Shown here piece by piece: positions 1 through 7,657 of a stretch of DNA of 64,000 nt. The notes under the pieces are model-generated. The model did not search any database and was not told the DNA's origin. It was given only the letters and a program-made list of their open reading frames with translations. The DNA is taken from contig JBOZRQ010000049.1 in NCBI GenBank assembly GCA_050789255.1, forward strand, positions 186,001 through 250,000. Direction: 5' to 3'. The number at the start of each line of letters is the position of its first letter. Position 1 is the first letter of the stretch. Both the position numbers and the translations under genes were made by a program. This stretch comes from JBOZRQ01 sp050789255 (GTDB lineage: Bacteria > Bacillota > Sulfobacillia > Symbiobacteriales > Symbiobacteriaceae).

Positions 1-1156
1 TGGCGAGGAACTTGACGGACTGCTCGGCCTCGGCGTAGGAGTTCATAGCCCCGCCGATCTCCAGCAGGATGGCGCCGGGAAGCATGTCCTGGTTATAGGT
101 GTCGGACTGGATGCGGGTCGGCAAGGTGAGGCCGGGAAAATCCTTTTCGACCCGGGCGATCAGCTTGTCGCAGAAGTTCCGGTTCTTCTCCCAGTTCGGC
201 TGGGCGTCGTTGCCGATGATGCAGCGAATGGGGGCGGCCTTCTTGCCCTGCACGGTCACCTTGTTGCCTGAATCGTCCCGGTGCAGGTCGATCAGGATCT
301 TGGTGGAAGGGGCCTCCTTCAGAATCTCCTTGGCCGTGTTCCGGGATGAGCGATAGGCGTAGTTGTAGCCGAGGTCCTGGTGGGTGAACGGCGCATGCAC
401 CGTGGTGATCCCCAGCTTCTTCAGCTCCACAGCCAGTGTGTTCCCCAGTCCGACGACCGTGCGCTTGGAATGATCGAAGGAAGCGACCTGCCAGAGGTCT
501 TCCCGGCTCTTGAGGTTGGTCGTCTGGAAGTCGGCAGGAAACTCGGAGATATAGGACTCCCAGTCGTGGGTGTGGTAGATGCCAACGAGCGGCAGACCGT
601 TGCTGACGGCTGCTGTGGTGTCGGCGCCCTGGCCCTTGGGCTCGGCGGGCTTGGGCGGGGTGTCGCCCGGGGGCGGGTCCGGGCGTTTCGGTTCGTCCGG
701 AGGCGGGGCTGGCGGCTTGTCCACCACGGTCGGAGTGCGCAGGAAGGGCAGCATGGTCTGAAAGAAGGACTGTGGCTTTTCGCCGTACTTGCCCGTCACA
801 TGAAAGAAGAGCTGCCGGTTCTCCTGCGCTTGAAAGGATCCGTCTACCACGGCTAGCAGCGGAATACCGGTGCGAAGAAGGAGCCGGGCCGTGGGCTGGT
901 CGGGGCGGAAGAGCTGCGTCCAGAGCGGCGGCTCCTTCACCTCTTCATCCCCCGCGGCGCCCCCGTGCCCGGCGGCAGCCCGGTCTCCGGCCATGGCTGG
1001 AACTGCGTGGCCATCCCGTGGAGCACGGTTGATCAGCAACCCAATCAGGAAGCCAATGACGACTACATAGGCCACTAAGAAAGGCTTGGCCGCCCAGATG
1101 CGCTTCGTGTGGATCACCTCGTCTGGCGTGTGTGGATGGCTCGTACACCCTATCAC
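1..1156 (-). CDS. spoIIP: Stage II sporulation protein P (SpoIIP), 3' end cut by window edge
   Basis: The minus-strand reading frame encodes a membrane-anchored cell-wall hydrolase of the SpoIIP family (amidase/endopeptidase), which works with SpoIID and SpoIIM to thin septal peptidoglycan during engulfment. A hydrophobic anchor (AKPFLVAYVVVIGFLIGLLI) lies about 20-40 residues from the N-terminus, followed by a Pro-rich linker. The catalytic domain shows the family blocks IYHTHDWESY, DLHRDD and EIGGAMNSYAEAE. The C-terminus runs off base 1. The start is uncertain: a GTG at 1156 is the first usable codon, 34 nt after the greA terminator, without a clear Shine-Dalgarno. The family call is firm; the start is not. 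Confidence 0.9.
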   Translation of the reverse strand, partial: MIGCTSHPHTPDEVIHTKRIWAAKPFLVAYVVVIGFLIGLLINRAPRDGHAVPAMAGDRAAAGHGGAAGDEEVKEPPLWTQLFRPDQPTARLLLRTGIPLLAVVDGSFQAQENRQLFFHVTGKYGEKPQSFFQTMLPFLRTPTVVDKPPAPPPDEPKRPDPPPGDTPPKPAEPKGQGADTTAAVSNGLPLVGIYHTHDWESYISEFPADFQTTNLKSREDLWQVASFDHSKRTVVGLGNTLAVELKKLGITTVHAPFTHQDLGYNYAYRSSRNTAKEILKEAPSTKILIDLHRDDSGNKVTVQGKKAAPIRCIIGNDAQPNWEKNRNFCDKLIARVEKDFPGLTLPTRIQSDTYNQDMLPGAILLEIGGAMNSYAEAEQSVKFLA

Positions 1157-1196
1157 TACGTCAGCGAGCCCTACGTTATGACAAGTGGGGCCAAAG

Positions 1197-1221
1197 AAAA
1201 AACCCGGCTGAACAGCCGGGT
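1197..1221 (-). terminator. Intrinsic terminator of greA
   Basis: Seven-base-pair GC stem (AGCCGGG/CCCGGCT read on either strand) followed on the minus strand by a run of six T, starting 7 nt after the greA stop. Confidence 0.9.
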
Positions 1222-1227
1222 GAAGGA

Positions 1228-1710
1228 TTACTTGACCTCAACGATTTCGTAGCGGATGGCGCCGGCGGGAGCGTCGACCTCCACCGTGACACCCTTGGTT
1301 TTGCCAAGGATCGCCTTCCCTACGGGCGACTCGTTGGAGATCTTGTTCTTCATGGGGTCGGCTTCCACCGATCCCACGATGGTGTACTCCAGTAGGTCGC
1401 CGAATTCCAGGTCCTTGAGCGTGACATGGGAACCGAGGCGGACCATGCCTTTGTCGGCAGCTGCGTCGGTCTCCTCGATGACGGTGGCATTACGCAGAGT
1501 GTTCTCGAGCGTAGCGATGCGGCCCTCGACAAAGGCCTGCTCGTTACGGGCGTCGTCGTACTCGGAGTTCTCCGAGAGATCGCCGTGCGAGCGGGCTTCC
1601 TTCAGGCGTTCGGCCACTTCCTTACGCTTGACGTTCCGGAGGTAGTCAAGCTCCTCTTGAAGTTTGGCCAGGCCCTCCGGAGACAGTACAACCTTCTTAG
1701 AGTCTTCCAT
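1228..1710 (-). CDS. greA: Transcription elongation factor GreA
   Basis: GreA binds the secondary channel of RNA polymerase and stimulates cleavage of backtracked RNA. The 160-residue product has the usual family length. The N-terminal coiled coil (about residues 10-75) carries the hallmark acidic tip DLSENSEYDDARNEQ. The C-terminal FKBP-like domain includes the conserved GSHVTLKD and SPVGKAILGKTKGV segments. ATG at 1710 follows AAGGGAG with long spacing. The gene is followed by its own terminator and stands alone; spoIIP lies downstream on the same strand. Confidence 0.97.
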   Translation of the reverse strand: MEDSKKVVLSPEGLAKLQEELDYLRNVKRKEVAERLKEARSHGDLSENSEYDDARNEQAFVEGRIATLENTLRNATVIEETDAAADKGMVRLGSHVTLKDLEFGDLLEYTIVGSVEADPMKNKISNESPVGKAILGKTKGVTVEVDAPAGAIRYEIVEVK

Positions 1711-1894
1711 GTGCGTTCATACTCCCTTTGCCGATATCCTCACCAGGGGAAGGGTGTCTTATCCTTCTGCACCCGATTTGTCCAGATAAAAAGAAAGGAC
1801 CCTGCAGGGCGATGGCACCCGGCTGGATGCGACCCTCATTTTACATGGATGGGGCTAGGATATCAAGAGGTCCACCAGAAGATTCATATATAAA

Positions 1895-1925
1895 GAGAGC
1901 CCGGGACCACCATAGGCCCCGGGCC
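1895..1925 (-). terminator. Intrinsic terminator after the 82-residue gene
   Basis: Perfect 7-bp GCCCGGG/CCCGGGC stem, followed on the minus strand by TCTCTTTATAT. It lies 28 nt past the stop of the gene at 1953. The rest of the 1711-1952 gap shows only the greA upstream region, with no coding evidence. Confidence 0.65.
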
Positions 1926-1952
1926 ACACCATGTATAGGCCGTTCTCCCTGT

Positions 1953-2201
1953 TTAACTGGAGGCGTGCTGTAAGATCATTTGCTTAAGCATCTCCAGTTG
2001 TCCGATGACCCGTGCAGGGTCCTGGATGATCTCGTCGGTGGCGCCCACAAAGCTGTAGGTGCCGGCCGTGTCGCGCACTACCAGCAGGATTTCGCTGAGC
2101 TGTTCGGTCCGCTCCATTTCGGCGGCAAACTCCAGCACTTCAATGCGCGAGGCCTTGGAGCGATCCAGGAAGACCACTTTCTCCGTTCGCACACGGGTCA
2201 A
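1953..2201 (-). CDS. Small hypothetical protein, 82 aa
   Basis: No family recognised. The product is a soluble alpha/beta-looking 82-residue protein with no signal peptide or membrane segment (core EVLEFAAEMERTEQLSEILL). It starts at TTG 2201 behind GGGAGGGATGGGG and is closed by an intrinsic terminator, so it reads as a real monocistronic gene. The name stays hypothetical. Confidence 0.6.
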   Translation of the reverse strand: MTRVRTEKVVFLDRSKASRIEVLEFAAEMERTEQLSEILLVVRDTAGTYSFVGATDEIIQDPARVIGQLEMLKQMILQHASS

Positions 2202-2266
2202 GGCCCCATCCCTCCCGCCTGCGGAAATCCTACGTTATGGTATGCAGGCGGCTCGGTTGGTGCCAG

Positions 2267-3409
2267 TCAGAGGGAGAGAAGGGCGCGGTACCGCTCCGCA
2301 TCCCATTCGACCCGGGCGCCGAGCGCCTCAGCGGTCGCCCGGAGCGGCACCACGGTCTGACTTTCGAATAGGAAGGGCGCCAGGGGGAGCTGCCGCACCG
2401 AGGTGCCTACCTGCATTTCAACCTTGTCGATACCCACCTCCACCCTGGTGTCACCCTTGGTCAGGACGGCCGTACGGGTGGTGCCTTGCCACTGGACCGC
2501 GGCGCCCAGCGCCTCCGCAAGGTCCCGCAGGGGAACGACCAGCGCCCCGCCGGTGATGGCTCCGGGCAGCTTCATCTTCAGCGGCTTGCCGCCGACATAG
2601 ACCGCTGCGAACTTACCGGCGAGCTGCCGCATGTGGCGGTAGGCGAGGTTGCCCATTTGGGCGAGGTTTTCGATCGCTACGCTCAGCCGTCGGTCGGCGG
2701 TGAGGTCGCTCATGAGGCAGAGCAGGTAGGGGGAGCGCTTCTGGAAGACAATCCCCACGTCGTTGATGGCGGTAGGCCAGGCGCCAATTTTATGGGCCAT
2801 GCGCATGCCGCTGGGCAGGTACTTCGGCGCCCAGGTATAGTAGCCGGAGGACTTGAGCCACTCCAGCAGGGTGCCGCCCAGACCGGGCTGCCGGTCTACG
2901 AAATCCAGCAGGAACTTGTAGTAGACGGCGTAATCCGTCGGGGAGGCGTAGTTGGAGCCGCTCTGGGCTTGCTGGCCGCCGATGCTGCGCATCCACGCCT
3001 TGATCTTGGGCTCGCCGAGGGTGCGGTATAGCATGCGCCAGGCGACGTTGTCCGAATCCACCACGGCGTGGTAGCAGAGCTGTTTGATGCTGTACGGTGT
3101 CCCGAATGGCGCATGCTGAATGACGCCGGTACCGTCGGTGCGGTCCTGGGGAAGGTACTCTACGGTGCGGTCCAGATCGAGCTCGCCTGTGGCGGCATGG
3201 TAGAAGGCATACAGGCTCACAGGGAACTTGGTGGTGCTCGCAGCATAGTAGGGATCGCTGCCGTCCATGTTGAGCGAAAGACCGGAGTTGAGGTCCTCGA
3301 CGTAGACGCCGTACTTGCCGTTCTGGCGGGACCGGAACTCCTGCAGCGCTCGCTCCAGTTCACCCATCGTAGCACGTGCTGCCGGCACTGGGTAATCGGT
3401 AGGGACCAT
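2267..3409 (-). CDS. Class A beta-lactamase-fold serine hydrolase with copper-amine-oxidase-type C-terminal domain
   Basis: Residues about 15-260 form a class A beta-lactamase-like domain. The active-site SxxK appears as STTK in YYAASTTKFPVSL, the SDN-like loop as VDSDNVAW, and the KTG-like strand as AHKIGAWP, where IG replaces TG. Residues about 270-380 form two copies of the stalk-like copper amine oxidase N-domain motif (VVPLRDLAEALGAAVQW and VVPLRATAEALGARVEW). That domain is common at the ends of exported Firmicute wall proteins. ATG 3409 follows GAGGTG, yet no signal peptide is visible. A true beta-lactamase, a DD-peptidase-like hydrolase and a non-enzyme all remain possible. Confidence 0.8.
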   Translation of the reverse strand: MVPTDYPVPAARATMGELERALQEFRSRQNGKYGVYVEDLNSGLSLNMDGSDPYYAASTTKFPVSLYAFYHAATGELDLDRTVEYLPQDRTDGTGVIQHAPFGTPYSIKQLCYHAVVDSDNVAWRMLYRTLGEPKIKAWMRSIGGQQAQSGSNYASPTDYAVYYKFLLDFVDRQPGLGGTLLEWLKSSGYYTWAPKYLPSGMRMAHKIGAWPTAINDVGIVFQKRSPYLLCLMSDLTADRRLSVAIENLAQMGNLAYRHMRQLAGKFAAVYVGGKPLKMKLPGAITGGALVVPLRDLAEALGAAVQWQGTTRTAVLTKGDTRVEVGIDKVEMQVGTSVRQLPLAPFLFESQTVVPLRATAEALGARVEWDAERYRALLSL

Positions 3410-3505
3410 CTGGTTTCACCTCGGTTGGAATTGGAAGGTGATTCCAGATTTCTCCCTCTTGGCTTGGGTGGCCTTTGCCCTGACCGGTAAAAGAAAACCG
3501 GGCCG

Positions 3506-4225
3506 CTAGAACTCCGAAGCTCGTACGTTATCGGGATCGATGCGGCGGAGGACGTCCATCTCTTCCGCAGTGGGTTCAGGCGTGACAGGGGTGTCAGGCG
3601 TGACTGTGATGGGGAAGCCCGTCGCCTTGGTCAGTTGCTCGGGGGTGACGCCCGGGTGGATCGACGCCACTTCAAGGAGGCCCTCGGCGCTGCGCTGGAA
3701 GAGGCAGAGCGGGGTAATGACCAGCTCGGTGTTGCCGGCGGCCGTTACGAAGTCTAGCTTCTCTACGAACGTGCGGGCGTCGTGTCGGGTGCGCCAGAGG
3801 ATGGCGCGCTTGGCAGTGGGGAGCAGCAGGGCGCTGCCGGCGCCGCCCGGAAGGCGGACCTTGGGCTTCTCATAGGACCCGATGGCGCTCATGTTGATGC
3901 GGCCAGCACCGTCGATCTGGACGCCGCTCAGGAAGGCGGTGTCGAGGCGGCCGCGGGCACTGAGATCGAAGATATCAGCCAGGGGAAAGAATGCCTGGCT
4001 CCCCCGGAGCAGAGCGGAGTCGACCGTGGAGCGAGGAAGCTGTTCCAGGACCGGGTTGACGCTGCCGGGGATGCTCAGGAAGGTAAGGTTGGGGGCGTGG
4101 GTCGCCTTGGCCAGGAGTGTGGCTACCATGACCAACGGCGAGGCCAGGCCGAAGAAGACGGTCTCCCCATTGCGCAGGCGCCGGGCGATGGCCGCGGCCA
4201 TGATGTCGGGCGTGGTGTAGCTCAT
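3506..4225 (-). CDS. CoA-transferase subunit B (glutaconate/3-oxoacid type)
   Basis: The 239-residue protein belongs to the family I CoA-transferase beta subunits (GctB/IpdB-like), which pair with an alpha subunit to move CoA between carboxylic acids. Visible blocks are ETVFFGLASPLVMVATLLAK near the N-terminus, FDLSARGRLDTAFLSGVQID in the middle, and the Gly-rich LPGGAGSALLLPTAKRAI loop. Its ATG overlaps the last codon of the A-subunit frame (ATGA), showing translational coupling. The substrate cannot be told from sequence. Because the partner gene is interrupted by a stop, activity of the pair is doubtful. Confidence 0.85.
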   Translation of the reverse strand: MSYTTPDIMAAAIARRLRNGETVFFGLASPLVMVATLLAKATHAPNLTFLSIPGSVNPVLEQLPRSTVDSALLRGSQAFFPLADIFDLSARGRLDTAFLSGVQIDGAGRINMSAIGSYEKPKVRLPGGAGSALLLPTAKRAILWRTRHDARTFVEKLDFVTAAGNTELVITPLCLFQRSAEGLLEVASIHPGVTPEQLTKATGFPITVTPDTPVTPEPTAEEMDVLRRIDPDNVRASEF

Positions 4226-5016
4226 CGGGCCACCACCTTCTCGGCCAGGAAGCCGGCGTAGTCCTCATCGTTGCCGGCAGCGGCCAGGTACTCGGTGAAG
4301 TAGGCTTCGTCATACTCATACTCGCCGGCGCAGCTATGCGGCCATGCCCCACGGGGCACCTCCACCACCGCGTCGACCAGGAAGCCCGGCAGGTCGGTGA
4401 GTTCGGCCTGCTTGCCCGGGTCGCCGGCGGGGGCCAGCCGCTCACAGGTGACGATTACGTGCTTGGCGGCCTTGGCCTTGAGGATGTCGTCGTACTTGGC
4501 CCCATGGATTCGTGCGTTGCCGAACTGGTCGGCTTCGTGCGCGTGGATGATGGTCCAGTCGGGCTGAATCGCCGGAATGGCCACCCAGGACTCCTTGGTG
4601 TAGGGGTCCTTGACCGTGCGGAAGTTGCGCATAAGATCGGAGTTTGTAAGGCCCGCCATGGGCATAAAGGAGACACCTTGGATTGCGGCCCGCAACCCTG
4701 CATGCACGCTCGCTCAGGTGTGCTCCTGCACCTGCAACTGGCCACCCTCCACGGCCTTGCGGAAGCGCGGGGCCAGCCCGAGGGTCTCAAAGCCCACATA
4801 GGCCATGACGGCGGCCTTCAGCAGACCGGCGCCCGCCAGCAGGTCAACGTCATACGAGCCGGCGGTCTTCACCAGGGTCAGGTCCCGCTTTTGCTGCCGG
4901 ACCAATTCGTGCAGGGCGGCGCCCGGTGCACGGTGGAAGGTGTTGCCCCCTAGGGCCAGGGACGCGCCGTTGGGAATGCGACCGATCGCTTCGGCCAGAG
5001 TGGTTACCTTGCTCAT
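4222..5016 (-). pseudogene. CoA-transferase subunit A interrupted by an in-frame TGA
   Basis: One continuous frame of about 264 codons encodes a CoA-transferase alpha subunit: an N-terminal part from ATG 5016 (GASLALGGNTFHRAPGAAL) and a C-terminal part (GVSFMPMAGLTNSDLM, PDWTIIHAHEADQFGNARIH). TGA at 4716-4714 splits it after residues QLQVQEHT, in a stretch that should run on into HAGLRAAIQG. No base shift is needed to join the halves, so the cause is a single substitution, a sequencing error or read-through. A GTG three codons after the stop could restart translation of the second half. The downstream B gene is intact. Confidence 0.75.
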
Positions 5017-5036
5017 TCCAGGCCCGTCCTCCTCTA

Positions 5037-5285
5037 TTAGAAGTTTGAATCCCGCCCGCTCAGCTTTGCCTTCAGGCGGAGCTCCAACATGTCAACCGCT
5101 TCGGCGTAATAGGTGATCGGCTTCTGGTCGGGGATGCGCAAAGTGGCCTGCCACCCTCCAAAGAACGTGGCGACGACGACCTGATATCCCGCTCCCTGGA
5201 TGGTCACCTCGTAGGGGTTATCCCCCTCCACAACCGTGCAGTTGATCCGCCTCGCCAGATCCTCAGCTACCTCGTGCAGTGTCAC
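5037..5285 (-). CDS. Small hypothetical protein, 82 aa
   Basis: No family recognised. The product is soluble, starts at GTG 5285 behind GGGGAGGTAGG, and contains an alternating beta-like segment (YEVTIQGAGYQVVVATFFGG) and a C-terminal helix rich in charge. It lies 20 nt upstream of the CoA-transferase A frame on the same strand and may share its transcript. Confidence 0.6.
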   Translation of the reverse strand: MTLHEVAEDLARRINCTVVEGDNPYEVTIQGAGYQVVVATFFGGWQATLRIPDQKPITYYAEAVDMLELRLKAKLSGRDSNF

Positions 5286-5326
5286 TGCTACCTACCTCCC
5301 CAGGTTCCCACTAGCCTTTAGCATAG

Positions 5327-5354
5327 CAAAAGCCCGTGGCCACCGCCACGGGCT
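5327..5354 (-). terminator. Intrinsic terminator after the small membrane protein
   Basis: Nine-bp stem AGCCCGTGG/CCACGGGCT followed on the minus strand by TTTTGCT, 9 nt past the stop at 5363. Confidence 0.8.
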
Positions 5355-5362
5355 CTTTCCGG

Positions 5363-5524
5363 TCACTCTTCTTCGTTGCGAACGGCGCCCTCCCGGACCT
5401 CAGGTTTGGGAAACCCGTTGTCGCCGAGAATGTTCGGCGCCTTCCGGCGGGTACCGGTGCGGCGCTGCCAACCGAAAAACAGGTATACCACCACAGCGAG
5501 CAGGATGATGAACGCCCAAACCAT
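5363..5524 (-). CDS. Small single-pass membrane protein, 53 aa
   Basis: The ATG at 5524 sits behind a strong GGAGGCGGAAGCC ribosome site. It opens a 53-residue frame with an N-terminal membrane helix (VWAFIILLAVVVYLFFGW) followed by a basic RRTGTRRKAP stretch and an acidic tail. It lies 62 nt downstream of the GH18 gene on the same strand and ends in a terminator, so the two probably form one operon. Function unknown. Confidence 0.65.
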   Translation of the reverse strand: MVWAFIILLAVVVYLFFGWQRRTGTRRKAPNILGDNGFPKPEVREGAVRNEEE

Positions 5525-5586
5525 GGCTTCCGCCTCCGCTTGGAGCCGAGTAGGGTTAGCATGCCCCCGTTGGCGGCTCTTTTTCC

Positions 5587-6759
5587 CTACTTCTTCGGGG
5601 CCAATCGGAAGGAGCCGAGCTGGTGCCACCATTCGTCGGGTTCGAAGCCCAGGCGCCATAGCGCCACGCCCTTGAGATTGTACTGGTAGGCCAGCCGGAG
5701 CTTGGCGTCCAGGCTCCTCTCGTCGGGATACCACGCGATGCGCTCGCCGTCGCCCGTCTTAAAGGTTGCCACGTTCTCGCCCGCAACGGGGTCCCAGGTG
5801 ATCTTGGCGTCGTTGGCGGCGACCCTGCGGGCCATGGACGACGCACCAAACGCCTTGTTGGTCTTCGTGCCCGCGTTCGCTTCGGCCGACCACTCGTACC
5901 CGTAAAAGGGAAGGCCAAGGATGACCTTCTGAGACGGCATGACTCCCGTGGCATAACGAACGACCTTCTCGACCCAGCCGAGCGATGCGACCGGCCCGGG
6001 CTCGCCGCCCCGCCAGTGCTCATCGTAGGCCATAATATAGAACTGGTCGACAATCTGGCCGATCGCGGCGTAGTCGGTGGCACCGCCCCAACCGGTCCGG
6101 CTGTCGCGGGTCTTGGCGGCCGCAGCGATGCTCAGGGTCATCTTGCGCTGGTGCAGTTCGCCCGCCAGCCGCTTGAGAAAGGCTGTGTAAGCGTCACGAT
6201 CCCCGTCGGGGATGTTCTCAAAGTCGATCTGGATACCGGCAACTTCGAGGGCGGTGCTTTTTGCAATCATCCCTTGGATCGCTCGGTCCTGCACGGCCTG
6301 GTCTGTCAGGATGGCGTGGGCCGTATCCTTGTCAAAGTTCCCGTCGGTCAAGTTGCCGAAGAGCAAGACCCGCTTCTTGGACCCGGTAATGCCCTTGACG
6401 ATGCTGTGGTCGTTGCCCAGCAGGTTCCCCTGCACATCGAACCCGTATCCGAAGATCACGATCTGGTCCATGTGACCGGCGCTGCGCTTGATGACCTCCA
6501 GAGATTCCCGGTCGTAGTCAACATAGTAGCCTGAGACCCAGAAGCCGTCCCCGGGCGGGCTCGTGTCGAGCGGTCGGTCGGCGTACACTCGGAACATCAA
6601 CGGGTCCCATACATCGACAAAGTTAAAGTGCTTACCAAGCTGATAGCCGCCATAGGTCAGGCCGAACAGCAGCGTCAGCGCGGCGGCGATTAGTACGATC
6701 CACGGCCGGCGCCTGCGGCGCACAGCTGGGCGCCGGGGCGCCTCAAGGGGCTGCGACAT
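5587..6759 (-). CDS. Glycoside hydrolase family 18 protein, spore/cell-wall hydrolase type
   Basis: A 390-residue protein with a basic cytoplasmic N-terminus (RRPAVRRRRRPW) and one membrane anchor (IVLIAAALTLLFGLTYGGY), then an extracellular GH18 TIM barrel. The catalytic strand reads VAGIQIDFENI, with the acid-base Glu in DFE. Other barrel strands are FYIMAYDEHW and ILGLPFYGYEW. Such Firmicute proteins (YaaH/YdhD group) cleave peptidoglycan glycans, often in spores; that role is inferred. ATG 6759 follows GAGGTGA. The 137-nt upstream gap holds the terminator of the next gene upstream and presumably a promoter. Confidence 0.85.
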   Translation of the reverse strand: MSQPLEAPRRPAVRRRRRPWIVLIAAALTLLFGLTYGGYQLGKHFNFVDVWDPLMFRVYADRPLDTSPPGDGFWVSGYYVDYDRESLEVIKRSAGHMDQIVIFGYGFDVQGNLLGNDHSIVKGITGSKKRVLLFGNLTDGNFDKDTAHAILTDQAVQDRAIQGMIAKSTALEVAGIQIDFENIPDGDRDAYTAFLKRLAGELHQRKMTLSIAAAAKTRDSRTGWGGATDYAAIGQIVDQFYIMAYDEHWRGGEPGPVASLGWVEKVVRYATGVMPSQKVILGLPFYGYEWSAEANAGTKTNKAFGASSMARRVAANDAKITWDPVAGENVATFKTGDGERIAWYPDERSLDAKLRLAYQYNLKGVALWRLGFEPDEWWHQLGSFRLAPKK

Positions 6760-6847
6760 GACTTCACCTCAGCGTTTTGTTGTTCAGGCTTCAAACCCGA
6801 ACATTCGCTAAGGCCAACACGTCATCCTTTAGGTATATAAAGACATG

Positions 6848-6875
6848 AGAAAACCCCCCTGCCATCAGAGGGGGG
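6848..6875 (-). terminator. Intrinsic terminator of the holin-like gene
   Basis: CCCCCCT/AGGGGGG stem followed on the minus strand by TTTTCTCAT, 21 nt past the stop at 6897. Confidence 0.85.
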
Positions 6876-6896
6876 CCCAAACAGAGAAACCTGAAC

Positions 6897-7226
6897 TTAC
6901 CGCAGTTCGGTCGGAACGACAGCGTCGACCAGGCCGATCACAAAGGCAGCCAGGGCAGCGCCCCACCAGGTGACGGAGATCCACCCGGGGAATAGCGCCC
7001 CGGTCAGCCAGATCACGACAGCGGCGGCCACAAAGCCAGCAAGGCCCCTGCTAGCCGGAGAAGCGCCACGTCCGAGCATGGCGGTGACAACCCAGCCCAG
7101 AGCGGCAATGACGAGGGATGCCATGAGGGCGCCCCAGAATCCGTGAACGACGACCCCGGGCGTAATCCACGAGACCACCATCAAAACGAGAGCCGAGACC
7201 ACGAAGCGAACGATAGCGCTAAGCAT
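6897..7226 (-). CDS. Phage-holin-family / YvlD-like membrane protein, 109 aa
   Basis: The product has four predicted membrane helices: IVRFVVSALVLMVVSWITPG, FWGALMASLVIAALGWVVTA, LAGFVAAAVVIWLTGALF and WGAALAAFVIGLVDAVV. This is the pattern of the small YvlD/holin-4 superfamily proteins. ATG 7226 follows AGGAGGTGAAGGAACAG; a longer open frame upstream overlaps rpsT on the other strand and is not credible. It is transcribed divergently from rpsT. Function unknown. Confidence 0.75.
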   Translation of the reverse strand: MLSAIVRFVVSALVLMVVSWITPGVVVHGFWGALMASLVIAALGWVVTAMLGRGASPASRGLAGFVAAAVVIWLTGALFPGWISVTWWGAALAAFVIGLVDAVVPTELR

Positions 7227-7302
7227 CTGTTCCTTCACCTCCTGTGTTCCGGTAACCTCAGTTTGCGCAAGGGACAAAACATCTATGCGGGCGCGATATC
7301 CC

Positions 7303-7331
7303 TTGCATGGCATCGGTATCCGTGCTAAAAT
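7303..7331 (+). promoter_or_regulatory. Sigma-A type promoter of rpsT
   Basis: TTGCAT, a 17-nt spacer and TAAAAT end 22 nt before the rpsT start codon. Confidence 0.75.
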
Positions 7332-7353
7332 GCTGTCGTTGGAGGTGAGGAAT

Positions 7354-7596
7354 TTGGCTAACATTAAGTCCGCGATCAAGCGTGCGGCGACCGCTGAAAA
7401 GCGCACCGAGCGCAATAAGATGGTCAAGTCCAGCCTCCGGACTACGGTTCGTAAGTTCAACGAGGCTGTTACTTCTGAGACCCTGAGCAGCGCTTTTGCC
7501 GCCCTCGACAAGGCTGCCACCAAGGGTGTCATCCACAAGAACACCGCTGCCCGTAAGAAGGCTCGCCTGGCTAAGAAGCTGGCTGCCAACGCCTAA
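7354..7596 (+). CDS. rpsT: Small ribosomal subunit protein bS20
   Basis: Eighty residues, lysine- and arginine-rich, opening ANIKSAIKRAATAEKRTERN as in bS20, which binds 16S rRNA early in 30S assembly. The TTG start at 7354 is set by the adjacent GGAGGTGAGG site; the longer open frame upstream lies in the promoter. A bidirectional terminator separates it from convergent holA. Confidence 0.96.
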   Translation: MANIKSAIKRAATAEKRTERNKMVKSSLRTTVRKFNEAVTSETLSSAFAALDKAATKGVIHKNTAARKKARLAKKLAANA

Positions 7597-7614
7597 GTTT
7601 ATTACTTAGCATGC

Positions 7615-7647
7615 AAAAGCCCGACTGTCTTATGACAGCCGGGCTTT
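7615..7647. terminator. Bidirectional terminator between rpsT and holA
   Basis: Twelve-bp stem with one mismatch (AGCCCGACTGTC pairing with GACAGCCGGGCT), flanked by AAAA on the left and TTTT on the right, so it can serve both convergent genes. Confidence 0.9.
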
Positions 7648-7657
7648 TCTCGTTCTC

